Part shown: positions 1-7,569 of the stretch, in pieces
Position numbering within the stretch: position 1 is the stretch's first letter
Layout of the letters: every line of letters starts with the position of its first letter
From: Ga0074130 sp035565355
GTDB lineage: Bacteria; Pseudomonadota; Gammaproteobacteria; Burkholderiales; Rhodocyclaceae
DNA: 17,622 nucleotides
Assembly: GCA_035565355.1 (NCBI GenBank)
Contig: DATMSM010000089.1
Location: 1 to 17,622, forward strand
Reading direction: 5' to 3'
Made by a program: the position numbers and the translations under genes
The notes under the pieces: generated by a model
What the model was told of the DNA's origin: nothing
The model's input: only the letters and a program-made list of their open reading frames with translations
Database searches by the model: none

Positions 1-2537
1 GCGGCTATGCCGACATAACCGGCCTCATTGGCGGCGGCGGCGGCGGCGGCGGCGGAAGCGGCGTCGTCGCCAGCGGAAGCACCGATCTCACCAACAACAA
101 CAGCATCATTGGCGGCAGCGGCGGCAATGGTTTTCAATTAAACGGGGTGTACGGCAGCGGCGGCGGCGGCGGAGACGGCGTCACCCTGACCTCGGCCAGT
201 GGCTCGACTATCGTCAATAGTGCCGGCGCCACCATCCGGGGAGGTAATGGCGGCGGCGGTAGCGCTTCCTTGGGGGCGGGCGGTAGCGGTGGGGATGGCA
301 TCTCGCTGGTCGGCGACAACAGTGTGATCACAAACGCAGGAACGATCCAGGGCGGGGGGGCAGCCTATCAAGGGAACTCGTCCGGGAATGCCATTTCACT
401 GACCGGGAACAACAATCGCCTGGAACTACTGTCTACCAGCAGCATCAGCGGCAAGGTCGTCGTCGTCGGCAGCGGCAATGTGCTGGCGCTCATCGGCAGC
501 GCCAATGGCAGTTTCGACGCCTCCACCTTGGGGAGTCAGTATCAAGGCTTTACCGCGCTGGAGAAAAAAGGCAGCAGTACCTGGACCCTGACGGGAAGCA
601 GCAGCTTCAACGGAAGCGTTTCGATCGACGCCGGCACACTGGCCATCTCCGGCAATAGCCTCGGCAGCGGCGCCCTAACCTTCAACGGTGGCACGCTGCA
701 GAACACGGCTGCCATCACACTCAGCAACACCATCGCGCTAAATACCGTCAGCGCATTCCAGACCGACGCCGAGCTGACCCTGGCCGGCGTCATCTCCGGC
801 ACGGGTTCGCTGAGCAAGCAGGGCAACGGCAATCTCATCCTCAGCGGTGCCAATCTCTATTCTGGCGGCACCACCATCGACGCGGGCATCTTGTCGGTCA
901 ATGGCTCCATTGTCGGCAGCACCACGGTGAACTCGGGCGGCGTCCTGGGCGGCAGCGGTTCGGTCGGCAATGTTGCACTGGCGCCCGGCGGTATCCTTGC
1001 GCCCGGCAATTCCATCGGCACCCTGACCGTGAATGGCGATCTGAGCTTTGGTTCGGGCGCCACCTACCGTGTCGAGATCGACCCCGCCGGCAACAGCGAC
1101 AAGACTGTCGTCAATGGCAACGTCACGCTGGCAGGTACAGTCGATGTACGGGCGGGCGCCGGCACTTATGCCGCCAGCACCACCTACACCCTGCTGACCC
1201 ATACGGGCACCCGCACCGGGACATTCGATTCGGTGACCTCGAATCTCGCCTTTCTCACGCCGTCCCTGGTCTATAACACCCAATCGGTAGACCTCACCAT
1301 GGCCCGCAACGATGTGAGCTTTGCATCGGTGGCGCAAACTGTAAATCAGCGTGCGGCAGCAGGCGGCGTCGAGGCCCTGGGCCAGGGCACCCTCTACACG
1401 GCCGTCGCCGGCCTGTCCGCCGAGCAGGCGCGCAGCGCCTTCGATGCCTTGTCCGGCACCCAGCATGCGGCCAGTTCGCAAATTGCGACGAACCTGGGGC
1501 GTAGCTTCTCAGCCGCGCTGATGAATCGTGCAGCGGTGGCCGGCGGGCGTTTCGGCTCGACTTCGGCGTTGCGCTATGCCAGCCTCGATCTCTCCAGTGT
1601 CGCTTCGCTGCATGGGCTATTCAACTCCCCGTACCAGTTGGGTCGCACGCTCACGGATGCGCCGGTCGCGGCTGGGCCCCTAGGACATCTCAATACCGCC
1701 AATGGCAGCATACCTACGACCGGGGTCTGGTTCCAGGTCTTGGGCGGCAAGGGGGAGGTAAAGGGCGACGGCAACGGCTCGGGTTCGGACTACGGCAGTA
1801 CGGCTTTTCTTGCAGGTTATGACGCCATGCTTGATGCGAACTGGCTGATGGGTGTGGCGGTGGGTTATGGCAAGACCCAATGGGATGCCGTTGTACCGGC
1901 CACCGGCAATGTGGATACGCCCTATGCGGCGCTGTATGGCCGCTACACCTCGGGGCCCTGGCAAGTGCGCATGAACGGCAGCTTTGCCGATAACCAATTC
2001 GATACGACACGCACCGTGGTCCTGGGAGCGACCTCCAGTCAGGCCCATTCGAAGCACAAGGGGCAGGAATGGAGTGCGGCGGTGGAGGCCGAATATGCCG
2101 CAGGCAGCTACTCGGGTTGGGAAGTGCGGCCGCTGGCGGCGATTCGCTATGCCTATCTGAACGAGGAGGGCTTTTCCGAATCCGGCAGTGCGGCGGCGCT
2201 CCGCATCAGAGGACGTTCGACCCAACAAGCCAACCTCGGCGTAGGCAGTCGCTTTATTCGCGGCTTTGACAATGAGCAGGGGAGTTTCGAAATCCGCGCC
2301 ATGCTCACGCACCTGGCCGGAGACACGGATGCGCCGATAACAGCCTCCTTCGTGGGGCAATCCCATCGCTTCAATGTGGATGGCACGCCGCTGAGAAGAA
2401 CCGCGCTTGTCATCGGTAGCGGCATCAGCTACCAGATCGCCCGCAAGCTCTCGGCCTTCGCTGATCTCGGTTATGAAACACGAGGCGGCGGGCAAAAAAA
2501 TGCACTCGCCACGGTGGGAGTTCAGTATCGCTGGTAG
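1..2537 (+). CDS. Autotransporter adhesin (type Va), 5'-truncated by window edge
   Basis: The frame is open from base 3, so the gene starts left of the window; the GTG at 147 is only an internal codon. The visible 844 codons hold three parts. First comes a Gly/Ser/Asn-rich passenger segment (about 3-420). Next come passenger-associated repeats of the PATR type (about 540-1130), with motifs such as LEKKGSSTWTLTG, LSKQGNGNLILSG and APGNSIGTLTVNG, expected to form a beta-helix. A linker with the autotransporter signature LSAEQARSAFDALSG follows near 1415. The C-terminal beta-barrel (about 1716-2534) has alternating amphipathic strands and ends YRW, an aromatic terminus typical of outer-membrane barrels. 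The barrel should export the passenger to the cell surface, where such proteins act in adhesion or aggregation. The ligand cannot be predicted. The signal peptide lies outside the window. The gene converges on the sensor kinase with a 16-base gap. Family confidence is high, function low. Confidence 0.93.
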   Translation, partial: GYADITGLIGGGGGGGGGSGVVASGSTDLTNNNSIIGGSGGNGFQLNGVYGSGGGGGDGVTLTSASGSTIVNSAGATIRGGNGGGGSASLGAGGSGGDGISLVGDNSVITNAGTIQGGGAAYQGNSSGNAISLTGNNNRLELLSTSSISGKVVVVGSGNVLALIGSANGSFDASTLGSQYQGFTALEKKGSSTWTLTGSSSFNGSVSIDAGTLAISGNSLGSGALTFNGGTLQNTAAITLSNTIALNTVSAFQTDAELTLAGVISGTGSLSKQGNGNLILSGANLYSGGTTIDAGILSVNGSIVGSTTVNSGGVLGGSGSVGNVALAPGGILAPGNSIGTLTVNGDLSFGSGATYRVEIDPAGNSDKTVVNGNVTLAGTVDVRAGAGTYAASTTYTLLTHTGTRTGTFDSVTSNLAFLTPSLVYNTQSVDLTMARNDVSFASVAQTVNQRAAAGGVEALGQGTLYTAVAGLSAEQARSAFDALSGTQHAASSQIATNLGRSFSAALMNRAAVAGGRFGSTSALRYASLDLSSVASLHGLFNSPYQLGRTLTDAPVAAGPLGHLNTANGSIPTTGVWFQVLGGKGEVKGDGNGSGSDYGSTAFLAGYDAMLDANWLMGVAVGYGKTQWDAVVPATGNVDTPYAALYGRYTSGPWQVRMNGSFADNQFDTTRTVVLGATSSQAHSKHKGQEWSAAVEAEYAAGSYSGWEVRPLAAIRYAYLNEEGFSESGSAAALRIRGRSTQQANLGVGSRFIRGFDNEQGSFEIRAMLTHLAGDTDAPITASFVGQSHRFNVDGTPLRRTALVIGSGISYQIARKLSAFADLGYETRGGGQKNALATVGVQYRW
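30..53 (+). repeat. (GGC)8 trinucleotide tandem repeat encoding poly-glycine
   Basis: Eight consecutive GGC codons followed by GGA encode nine glycines in the autotransporter passenger. A shorter GGC run lies at about 156-170. Changes in copy number would keep frame and alter only the length of the glycine tract. Confidence 0.9.
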
Positions 2538-2553
2538 AAGTGGTCGGACAGGG

Positions 2554-2572
2554 TCAGGCCGCACTGGCCTGA
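2554..2572. terminator. Possible hairpin between convergent autotransporter and kinase genes
   Basis: A perfect 7-base inverted repeat, TCAGGCC and GGCCTGA, has a 5-base loop. It lies just after the autotransporter stop and contains the kinase stop codon (TCA on the plus strand at 2554-2556). No T-tract follows on either strand, so this is at best a stem protecting a 3' end. It may simply be coding sequence for the kinase C-terminus. Confidence 0.3.
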
Positions 2573-4452
2573 TCCTGCAGGGGCAAGGACAGCATGAAAC
2601 GGGTCCCTGACTCGTTCGTTTTCCGCTGCCAGCTGGCACAGCCGCCGAGTGCGCCAGCACGATAGGCAATATTGCCCAGCCCGTGGCCGCTTGTCATCGC
2701 TGCGGCATCGGGCCCGTCGAAGCCCCGGCCATTATCGTCGATATGAATACAGGCACTGTCCTTAGTCACTGAGGTCGAGAAGACGATTTCGCGGGCATCG
2801 GCATGTTTGATCACATTGGTCACAACTTCCTGCACGATGCGCATGACATGCATGGCATGGCCGGGCGTCAACCAGGGCAAAGGTGGCAGCGCCTCGATGC
2901 GCCAGCGCAGCGCGATCCCGGCAGCCTCAAGGCGCGGCTGCAGCCGGAAGCGCAAGCTGCCCAGCAGCACGGTAATGTCCGCTTCAACCGGTTCCAGCGA
3001 ATCGATGGTCAGGCGCAACTCGTCTATGCACTCACGCAAGGCGGCACGCAATGTATTCTCTTCATACGTGCCGTGCTCCATCATGCGCAAGGCGCCGGTT
3101 AATGCCCCCCCGACACCGTCGTGCATATCGCGCATCAGGCGCTGACGCTCCTTGCTCAGCAGCTCCCTGTGTTCGATCGCGCGCAGGCGCGCATGACTTT
3201 CCTCAAGCTCAGCCTCGCGTTCGGCCAGGCGCTGCGCCAGCAATTCATGACTGCGCTCCAGGCTTTCGATACCGATGATGTAACGCTGCTGGATGATGAA
3301 AGCGAACATGATGCAAAACCCGATCTGCGATACCGGCAACAGGTAGATCTGCTCGAGATCAAGCTGGTAGCCTTGCAGCAGCATGTCATGTACGGCAAAG
3401 GGGAATCCGGTCATGCCGATCAAAGCCACCACGAGTGCCGGGGCAGAGCGTACCCGCCATGAAATGACCAGCGCGAGAAAGGCCGCCGGCAAAGCCACCA
3501 GCATGAGCATCAGATAAGCATAGATGGCCAGGGCCGCGATGCTCGGGGACGAAGCCAGCCACGGCAAGGTCACCAGCCCGTGCAGGGCGACGCCGCCAAA
3601 CATGGCGCGCTCGAGCCAGCGGTAAGACTTCCCGCACAGCCGGAAATTGAAGAGCAGGATGACGACGATCATCCAGCTCACCGAGTTCACCGTCACCCAT
3701 CCGAACCATGCCGGGGCGATCCAAGAAATATTGAGCGGGCCGATGAAGTGCATGTAGCGCGCGATGAAGCACAGGGCCGCAAAGAAGCACAGGAGGTAGA
3801 GACTTTCTTGACGACGCTTCCACCACACGCTGAACGAAAACAGGCCGAGTACGCCGAAGGCAACGCTGGCCGCGCGCAGCAAGTCGGACTGCATCAACTT
3901 GCGGGTTCGATAGCGCCAGGCGATCTCCTCTGCCGGCCCCACCCACATGCTTGAAACGCCGCCGCCCAGCCCCGGCACGCTGTCCATGCGCAGCAACAGG
4001 ACGCGCGGGCGCGGCTGCCCCGGCGGGTCAAGACTGACCCATACCGGCTGGTTGAAACCGTTCCAGACCAGATCGCCTTCGGACTGCCACAATAGGCGGC
4101 CGTCGCCGTAGAGCGATACCTGACCCACGGTCTGCCAGCGCGGCAGGTAGAAGTACAAATCGCCGGGGTGCGTCTGCTGTGCGCCATTCAGCATCAGGCG
4201 ATACCAGACGGTTTGTGTTTCCTGTGCATGCGCCTCGCCGGCGCTACGCGTTAGTGCGACATCGGGCAAGGCTACCCGTAGCCAAGCCGTATCTGGCAGC
4301 CCATCCACGGTCTTGGGTGGCGACGATACCGGGGTTTCTATCGGTGGCAGGATCAGGCGCTCGGCCTGCGTAAAGTGCACCGCTTCCTGCGCCAGCGCGC
4401 CGCAAGTGACGAGCGCGGTCCACAGAACGAACAGCAGGCGCCGCATCCGCAC
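2554..4452 (-). CDS. Membrane sensor histidine kinase, 7TM-DISM-like, NarL/DegS type
   Basis: A 632-residue kinase expected to autophosphorylate and pass phosphate to the adjacent regulator. The N-terminus has a signal-peptide-like stretch ending near ALAQ (about residue 22). A periplasmic domain follows (about 25-185), resembling the extracellular part of 7TM-DISM sensors, which often bind carbohydrate-like ligands; the ligand here is unknown. About seven hydrophobic segments span residues 190-390 and lead into a charged coiled coil (about 395-440). The HisKA_3 box RDMHDGVGG places the phospho-acceptor at His444. The HATPase domain shows an N-box (VVTNVIKHA, Asn546), DDNGRGFD (572-579) and GHGLGN (589-594), so it looks active. 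The GTG start immediately follows the regulator stop and has AGGG seven bases upstream; ATG at 4446 is an alternative. Both genes are probably translationally linked. Confidence 0.92.
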   Translation of the reverse strand: MRMRRLLFVLWTALVTCGALAQEAVHFTQAERLILPPIETPVSSPPKTVDGLPDTAWLRVALPDVALTRSAGEAHAQETQTVWYRLMLNGAQQTHPGDLYFYLPRWQTVGQVSLYGDGRLLWQSEGDLVWNGFNQPVWVSLDPPGQPRPRVLLLRMDSVPGLGGGVSSMWVGPAEEIAWRYRTRKLMQSDLLRAASVAFGVLGLFSFSVWWKRRQESLYLLCFFAALCFIARYMHFIGPLNISWIAPAWFGWVTVNSVSWMIVVILLFNFRLCGKSYRWLERAMFGGVALHGLVTLPWLASSPSIAALAIYAYLMLMLVALPAAFLALVISWRVRSAPALVVALIGMTGFPFAVHDMLLQGYQLDLEQIYLLPVSQIGFCIMFAFIIQQRYIIGIESLERSHELLAQRLAEREAELEESHARLRAIEHRELLSKERQRLMRDMHDGVGGALTGALRMMEHGTYEENTLRAALRECIDELRLTIDSLEPVEADITVLLGSLRFRLQPRLEAAGIALRWRIEALPPLPWLTPGHAMHVMRIVQEVVTNVIKHADAREIVFSTSVTKDSACIHIDDNGRGFDGPDAAAMTSGHGLGNIAYRAGALGGCASWQRKTNESGTRFMLSLPLQDQASAA

Positions 4453-5166
4453 TCAGCGACCCTGCAGCAGGCCGCGCTTGTAGCCGGCGTCGATGGCGCC
4501 AACCTTGGAGCGCACACCGAGCTTCTGATAGATGCGCCGCACATACGTCTGCACTGTGCTCATTGCCACACCGAGAAATTCTGCCGTTTCCTGCATGGTG
4601 TAACCCAGTGCCATGCGCTCCAGTACCTGCACCTCGCGTGACGACAGTTCGGCATCGGCGCTGTCGGAATCGGCGGTGTGGTTCGGACTGCCGGGTTGCA
4701 AACGGCGCAGCAACTGGCGCGCGACCATGGGGCTGACCGGACTGCCGCCGGCATGCACACTGCGGATTTCACCCACCAGCGAGACCGGCATCGCATCCTT
4801 GAGCAGATAACCGGAGGCACCGGCCTCGATGGCGGACAACACTTTGTCCTCGTCGCCAAATACCGTGGCGACGATCACCTCGCAGCGCGGCCATACGCGT
4901 TTTGCAGCGCGGATCATCTCAATGCCCGAACCGTCGGGCAGGCCGAGATCGGCGATCAGCACATCTGCGGCGGCGCCTTCGAGCAGCGCTAATCCTTCGG
5001 CCAGGGTGGCGACAGCAGTCTGCATCACCACGTCGTCGGCCACGGCGACGGCGGCAAGAACGGAAGCGTGGAAAGACGTATCGTCCTCCACCAGCACGAC
5101 CTTGATTGTCTGGTTCGCTCCCCCTTGCATAGGGCGCAGCTTATCTGAAACCGACTCACTCGGCAT
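4453..5166 (-). CDS. Two-component response regulator, NarL/FixJ family
   Basis: A 237-residue regulator made of an N-terminal receiver domain (about 21-140) and a C-terminal LuxR-type helix-turn-helix (about 172-232). In the receiver, acidic residues sit at VEDD (27-29), the likely phospho-acceptor is Asp73 in IADLGLPDG, and the conserved Thr and Lys are at about 101 and 123. The HTH begins LSSREVQVLERMALG and continues to YVRRIYQKLGVRSK, matching NarL/LuxR DNA-binding domains. I chose ATG 5166 because AGGA lies eight bases upstream and the residue count fits the family. The frame is open to 5337, but that extension is Pro/Arg-rich with no domain. The kinase gene follows at once on the same strand, so it is the probable partner. 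Targets are unknown, though the nearby autotransporters are candidates. Confidence 0.93.
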   Translation of the reverse strand: MPSESVSDKLRPMQGGANQTIKVVLVEDDTSFHASVLAAVAVADDVVMQTAVATLAEGLALLEGAAADVLIADLGLPDGSGIEMIRAAKRVWPRCEVIVATVFGDEDKVLSAIEAGASGYLLKDAMPVSLVGEIRSVHAGGSPVSPMVARQLLRRLQPGSPNHTADSDSADAELSSREVQVLERMALGYTMQETAEFLGVAMSTVQTYVRRIYQKLGVRSKVGAIDAGYKRGLLQGR

Positions 5167-5170
5167 TTCA

Positions 5171-5217
5171 TTTGTCCTGTATTTTGGGATAGCAAACGCC
5201 GACTGATTCTGCGGACT
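5171..5217. promoter_or_regulatory. Two-block motif, copy A, upstream of response regulator and recQ
   Basis: In the 186-base divergent region, TTTGTCCTGTATTTTGGG (5171-5188) is followed 16 bases later by GATTCTGC (5205-5212). The same two blocks occur at 7415-7458 upstream of the HAF autotransporter, with 16 of 18 and 8 of 8 matches. The first block contains a weak dyad, TCC and GGGA. It could be a transcription-factor site, possibly for the adjacent regulator. No factor is recognised. Confidence 0.4.
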
Positions 5218-5316
5218 CGCCTGATTAGTTCCGACGCACGCCTGTGGTGCTCTTTTAGGCGTCGGGTCTCTCGCGGCGATCCAAGGGCCGGAGTGGAGGA
5301 ATGGCGCCGGACATGG

Positions 5317-5342
5317 CATGATTGCGGCCCGCCGCAATCATG
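5317..5342. promoter_or_regulatory. Perfect 12-base inverted repeat just upstream of recQ
   Basis: The arms CATGATTGCGGC (5317-5328) and GCCGCAATCATG (5331-5342) are perfect complements around a two-base centre. The repeat ends ten bases before the recQ ATG, where no good Shine-Dalgarno sequence is seen. It could be an operator for a dimeric regulator, or an mRNA hairpin that modulates recQ translation. No T-tract follows, so it does not look like a terminator. Confidence 0.55.
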
Positions 5343-5352
5343 TTTCACCCCC

Positions 5353-7293
5353 ATGTCGTCTTCATCGTCCGCCCTGCCTATACTGCAGGAAGTCTTTGGC
5401 TACCCGGCCTTTCGCGGGCCGCAGGCGGAGATCGTCGCGCATGTGATCGCCGGCCAGGATGCGCTGGTGCTGATGCCCACCGGCGGCGGCAAGAGCCTGT
5501 GCTACCAGATACCGGCGATTGCGCGCCAGCGTGCCGGGCGCGGCGTCACCATCGTCGTCAGCCCGCTGATCGCGCTGATGCACGACCAGGTGGGTGCGCT
5601 CGAGGAGGCCGGGGTCTCCGCCGCCTTTCTCAACTCCACGCAAAGCTTTGACGATACGCTGGCCATCGAGCGCGAGTTGCGCAGTGGCGGCATCACCCTG
5701 CTCTATGTCGCGCCGGAGCGCCTGACCACCGCGCGTTTTCTCGGCCTGCTGGACCTGCTCCACGAGCAAGGCAAGCTGTCCCTGTTCGCCATTGACGAAG
5801 CGCACTGCGTCAGTCAGTGGGGTCATGACTTCCGCGAGAACTATCTCGCTCTGAGCCTGCTGCACGAGCGCTATCCGCAGGTGCCGCGCATTGCGCTGAC
5901 GGCCACGGCAGATGCTCTGACACGCGCAGACATCATCACCCGTCTCGGTCTCGACGATGCGCGCATCTTTATCAGCAGCTTCGACCGGCCCAATATCCGC
6001 TACCAGATCGTCGAGAAAATCGATGCGCGGCGCCAGTTGCTCGCCTTCATTCGCAACGAGCACGAGGGCGATGCAGGGATCGTCTATTGTCAGTCGCGTA
6101 AAAAGGTCGAGGAAACTGCCGCCTGGTTGACGCAGCAAGGCATCACCGCCCTGCCTTACCACGCGGGCCTGTCGGCCGAACTGCGCCAGCATTCGCAGGA
6201 CCGTTTTCTGCGCGAGGACGGCATCGTCATGACGGCGACCATTGCCTTTGGCATGGGCATAGACAAGCCGGATGTGCGCTTTGTCGCGCACCTTGATCTG
6301 CCCAAGAATATCGAAGGCTACTATCAGGAGACCGGCCGCGCCGGCCGCGACGGCCTGCCCTCGAATGCCTGGATGGCCTACGGCCTGGCCGACGTGGTGA
6401 ACCAGCGTCGCATGATAGACGAGAGCCCGGCGCACGAAGAGTTCAAGCGCAATCAACGCGCCAAGCTGGATTCGCTGCTGGCGCTGGCGGAAGCCTACGA
6501 CTGCCGCCGCGTGCGCCTGCTTGAGTACTTTGGCGAAGTTTACGCGCAAGGCGCCGCAGGGGAGGGCTTCCCGACCCCAGGCGAGCCCCGTCGGGGGGCA
6601 GCGACCGCAGGAAGCGTGGGGGCAGTCATCACCTGCGGGAACTGCGACAACTGCATCACACCGCCAGCAACCTGGGACGCCACCGACGCCGCGCGCAAGG
6701 CGCTGAGCTGCGTGTTCCGCTTTCACCAGCATGGCGGCCAGCGCTTCGGCGTCGTGCATCTGATCGACGTGTTGCGCGGCAAGCAGACCGACAAGGTCAA
6801 ACAGTACGGCCACACCGAACTCTCGACCTGGGGCATAGGCGCCGATCTCAGCGAGCAACAATGGCGGGCGGTGTTGCGCCAGTTAATTGCGCTCGGACAT
6901 CTGCATGCCGAAGGCGAATACGGCACGCTGGAGATGACCGAGAGCGCCCGCAGCGTACTCAAGGGCGAAGTTCAGTTGCTGCTGCGCCAGCCCAGCGAAG
7001 CCAAACGCGCCAAGGAAGCGCGCGGCAGCGGCAAAAGCAAGGCGCCGCCGATTGCACTGGACGCGCTCGCGACGCTGCGCTACAACGCGCTCAAGGCCTG
7101 GCGCGCCGAAGTCGCCAAGGAACACAATGTGCCGGCCTATGTGGTCTTCCACGATGCTGTGCTGGCCGAGATGGCAGGCTCGGAGCCAAAAACCCTATCC
7201 GACTTGCGCAGCATCAGCGGCGTCGGCGAGAAGAAGCTGGAAGCCTACGGCATGCAGATCCTGCGCGCGCTCGACGAGGCCGAACTGAGCTGA
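5353..7293 (+). CDS. recQ: ATP-dependent DNA helicase RecQ
   Basis: A 646-residue superfamily 2 3'-5' DNA helicase of recombination and replication-fork repair. Helicase domain 1 has Walker A MPTGGGKS (41-48), DEAH (148-151) and the aromatic-rich loop AIDEAHCVSQWGHDFR. Domain 2 carries the ETGRAGRDG motif VI (326-334). The zinc-binding region has Cys384 and the CGNCDNC group (Cys428, 431, 434). A winged helix (about 445-545) and an HRDC domain (about 570-640) follow. ATG 5353 fits the usual RecQ N-terminus, since the next residues give LQEVFGYPAFRG; the open frame back to a GTG at 5293 has no support. About 27 extra residues (about 397-426) separate Cys384 from CGNC compared with E. coli RecQ; see the separate entry. 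All four zinc ligands and the reading frame remain, so the protein is probably functional. Confidence 0.95.
   Translation: MSSSSSALPILQEVFGYPAFRGPQAEIVAHVIAGQDALVLMPTGGGKSLCYQIPAIARQRAGRGVTIVVSPLIALMHDQVGALEEAGVSAAFLNSTQSFDDTLAIERELRSGGITLLYVAPERLTTARFLGLLDLLHEQGKLSLFAIDEAHCVSQWGHDFRENYLALSLLHERYPQVPRIALTATADALTRADIITRLGLDDARIFISSFDRPNIRYQIVEKIDARRQLLAFIRNEHEGDAGIVYCQSRKKVEETAAWLTQQGITALPYHAGLSAELRQHSQDRFLREDGIVMTATIAFGMGIDKPDVRFVAHLDLPKNIEGYYQETGRAGRDGLPSNAWMAYGLADVVNQRRMIDESPAHEEFKRNQRAKLDSLLALAEAYDCRRVRLLEYFGEVYAQGAAGEGFPTPGEPRRGAATAGSVGAVITCGNCDNCITPPATWDATDAARKALSCVFRFHQHGGQRFGVVHLIDVLRGKQTDKVKQYGHTELSTWGIGADLSEQQWRAVLRQLIALGHLHAEGEYGTLEMTESARSVLKGEVQLLLRQPSEAKRAKEARGSGKSKAPPIALDALATLRYNALKAWRAEVAKEHNVPAYVVFHDAVLAEMAGSEPKTLSDLRSISGVGEKKLEAYGMQILRALDEAELS
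6544..6631. repeat. REP-like palindromic insertion inside recQ zinc-binding region
   Basis: This stretch encodes residues between YFGE and CGNC that other RecQ proteins lack. It is rich in nested inverted repeats: GCTTCC (6566-6571) with GGAAGC (6610-6615), CCCGAC (6570-6575) with GTCGGG (6590-6595), and GCCCC with GGGGC around 6585-6599. CCGCAGG (6554-6560) and CCTGCGG (6632-6638) bracket it. Read on the minus strand it resembles GC-rich palindromic elements that I recall as common between genes in Burkholderiales. That resemblance is from memory. The insertion keeps frame and has no stop. Confidence 0.5.
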
Positions 7294-7414
7294 TCAGCCC
7301 TCGCCATGTCCAGCGATTGGCTCGTGTAAAGCTCGCTGCGCATCCGCGACGCCAGGGTGCTGGCTGGGCATTTGCAATTCTCTTTCCTGGATCTCCCCGG
7401 CGACTCTTCGCCCG

Positions 7415-7463
7415 TTTGTCCTGCATTTAGGGGACAGACAGCGGACGCCCGATTCTGCACACT
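7415..7463. promoter_or_regulatory. Two-block motif, copy B, upstream of HAF autotransporter
   Basis: TTTGTCCTGCATTTAGGG (7415-7432) and GATTCTGC (7451-7458) match copy A at 5171-5212, with an 18-base rather than 16-base spacer. It lies in the 276-base region between recQ and the HAF autotransporter. The first block includes the imperfect dyad GTCC and GGAC. I see no convincing -35/-10 pair or recQ terminator elsewhere in this intergenic region. Confidence 0.4.
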
Positions 7464-7569
7464 TCTCCGGATAAAAAGGCGTTGCGTTCGATGCAGCGCT
7501 ACGGGGAAATTCATGAATCGCACCACGGTCTCCAGCCACATGCGCCATGCCCAGGGGGGAACTCCAGCA

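Noticed and set aside
5167..5337. 57-residue extension of the response regulator
   Set aside because: Pro/Arg-rich sequence with no domain; ATG 5166 has a Shine-Dalgarno sequence and gives a standard-length regulator.
5362..6861. Long antisense open frame of about 499 codons opposite recQ
   Set aside because: It mirrors a well-supported RecQ with all motifs; its translation has no recognisable domain and is a by-product of GC-rich codon use.
7357..7512. Longer N-terminus for the HAF autotransporter
   Set aside because: It would bury the signal peptide over 70 residues inside the protein and spans the shared upstream motif, so it is probably untranslated.
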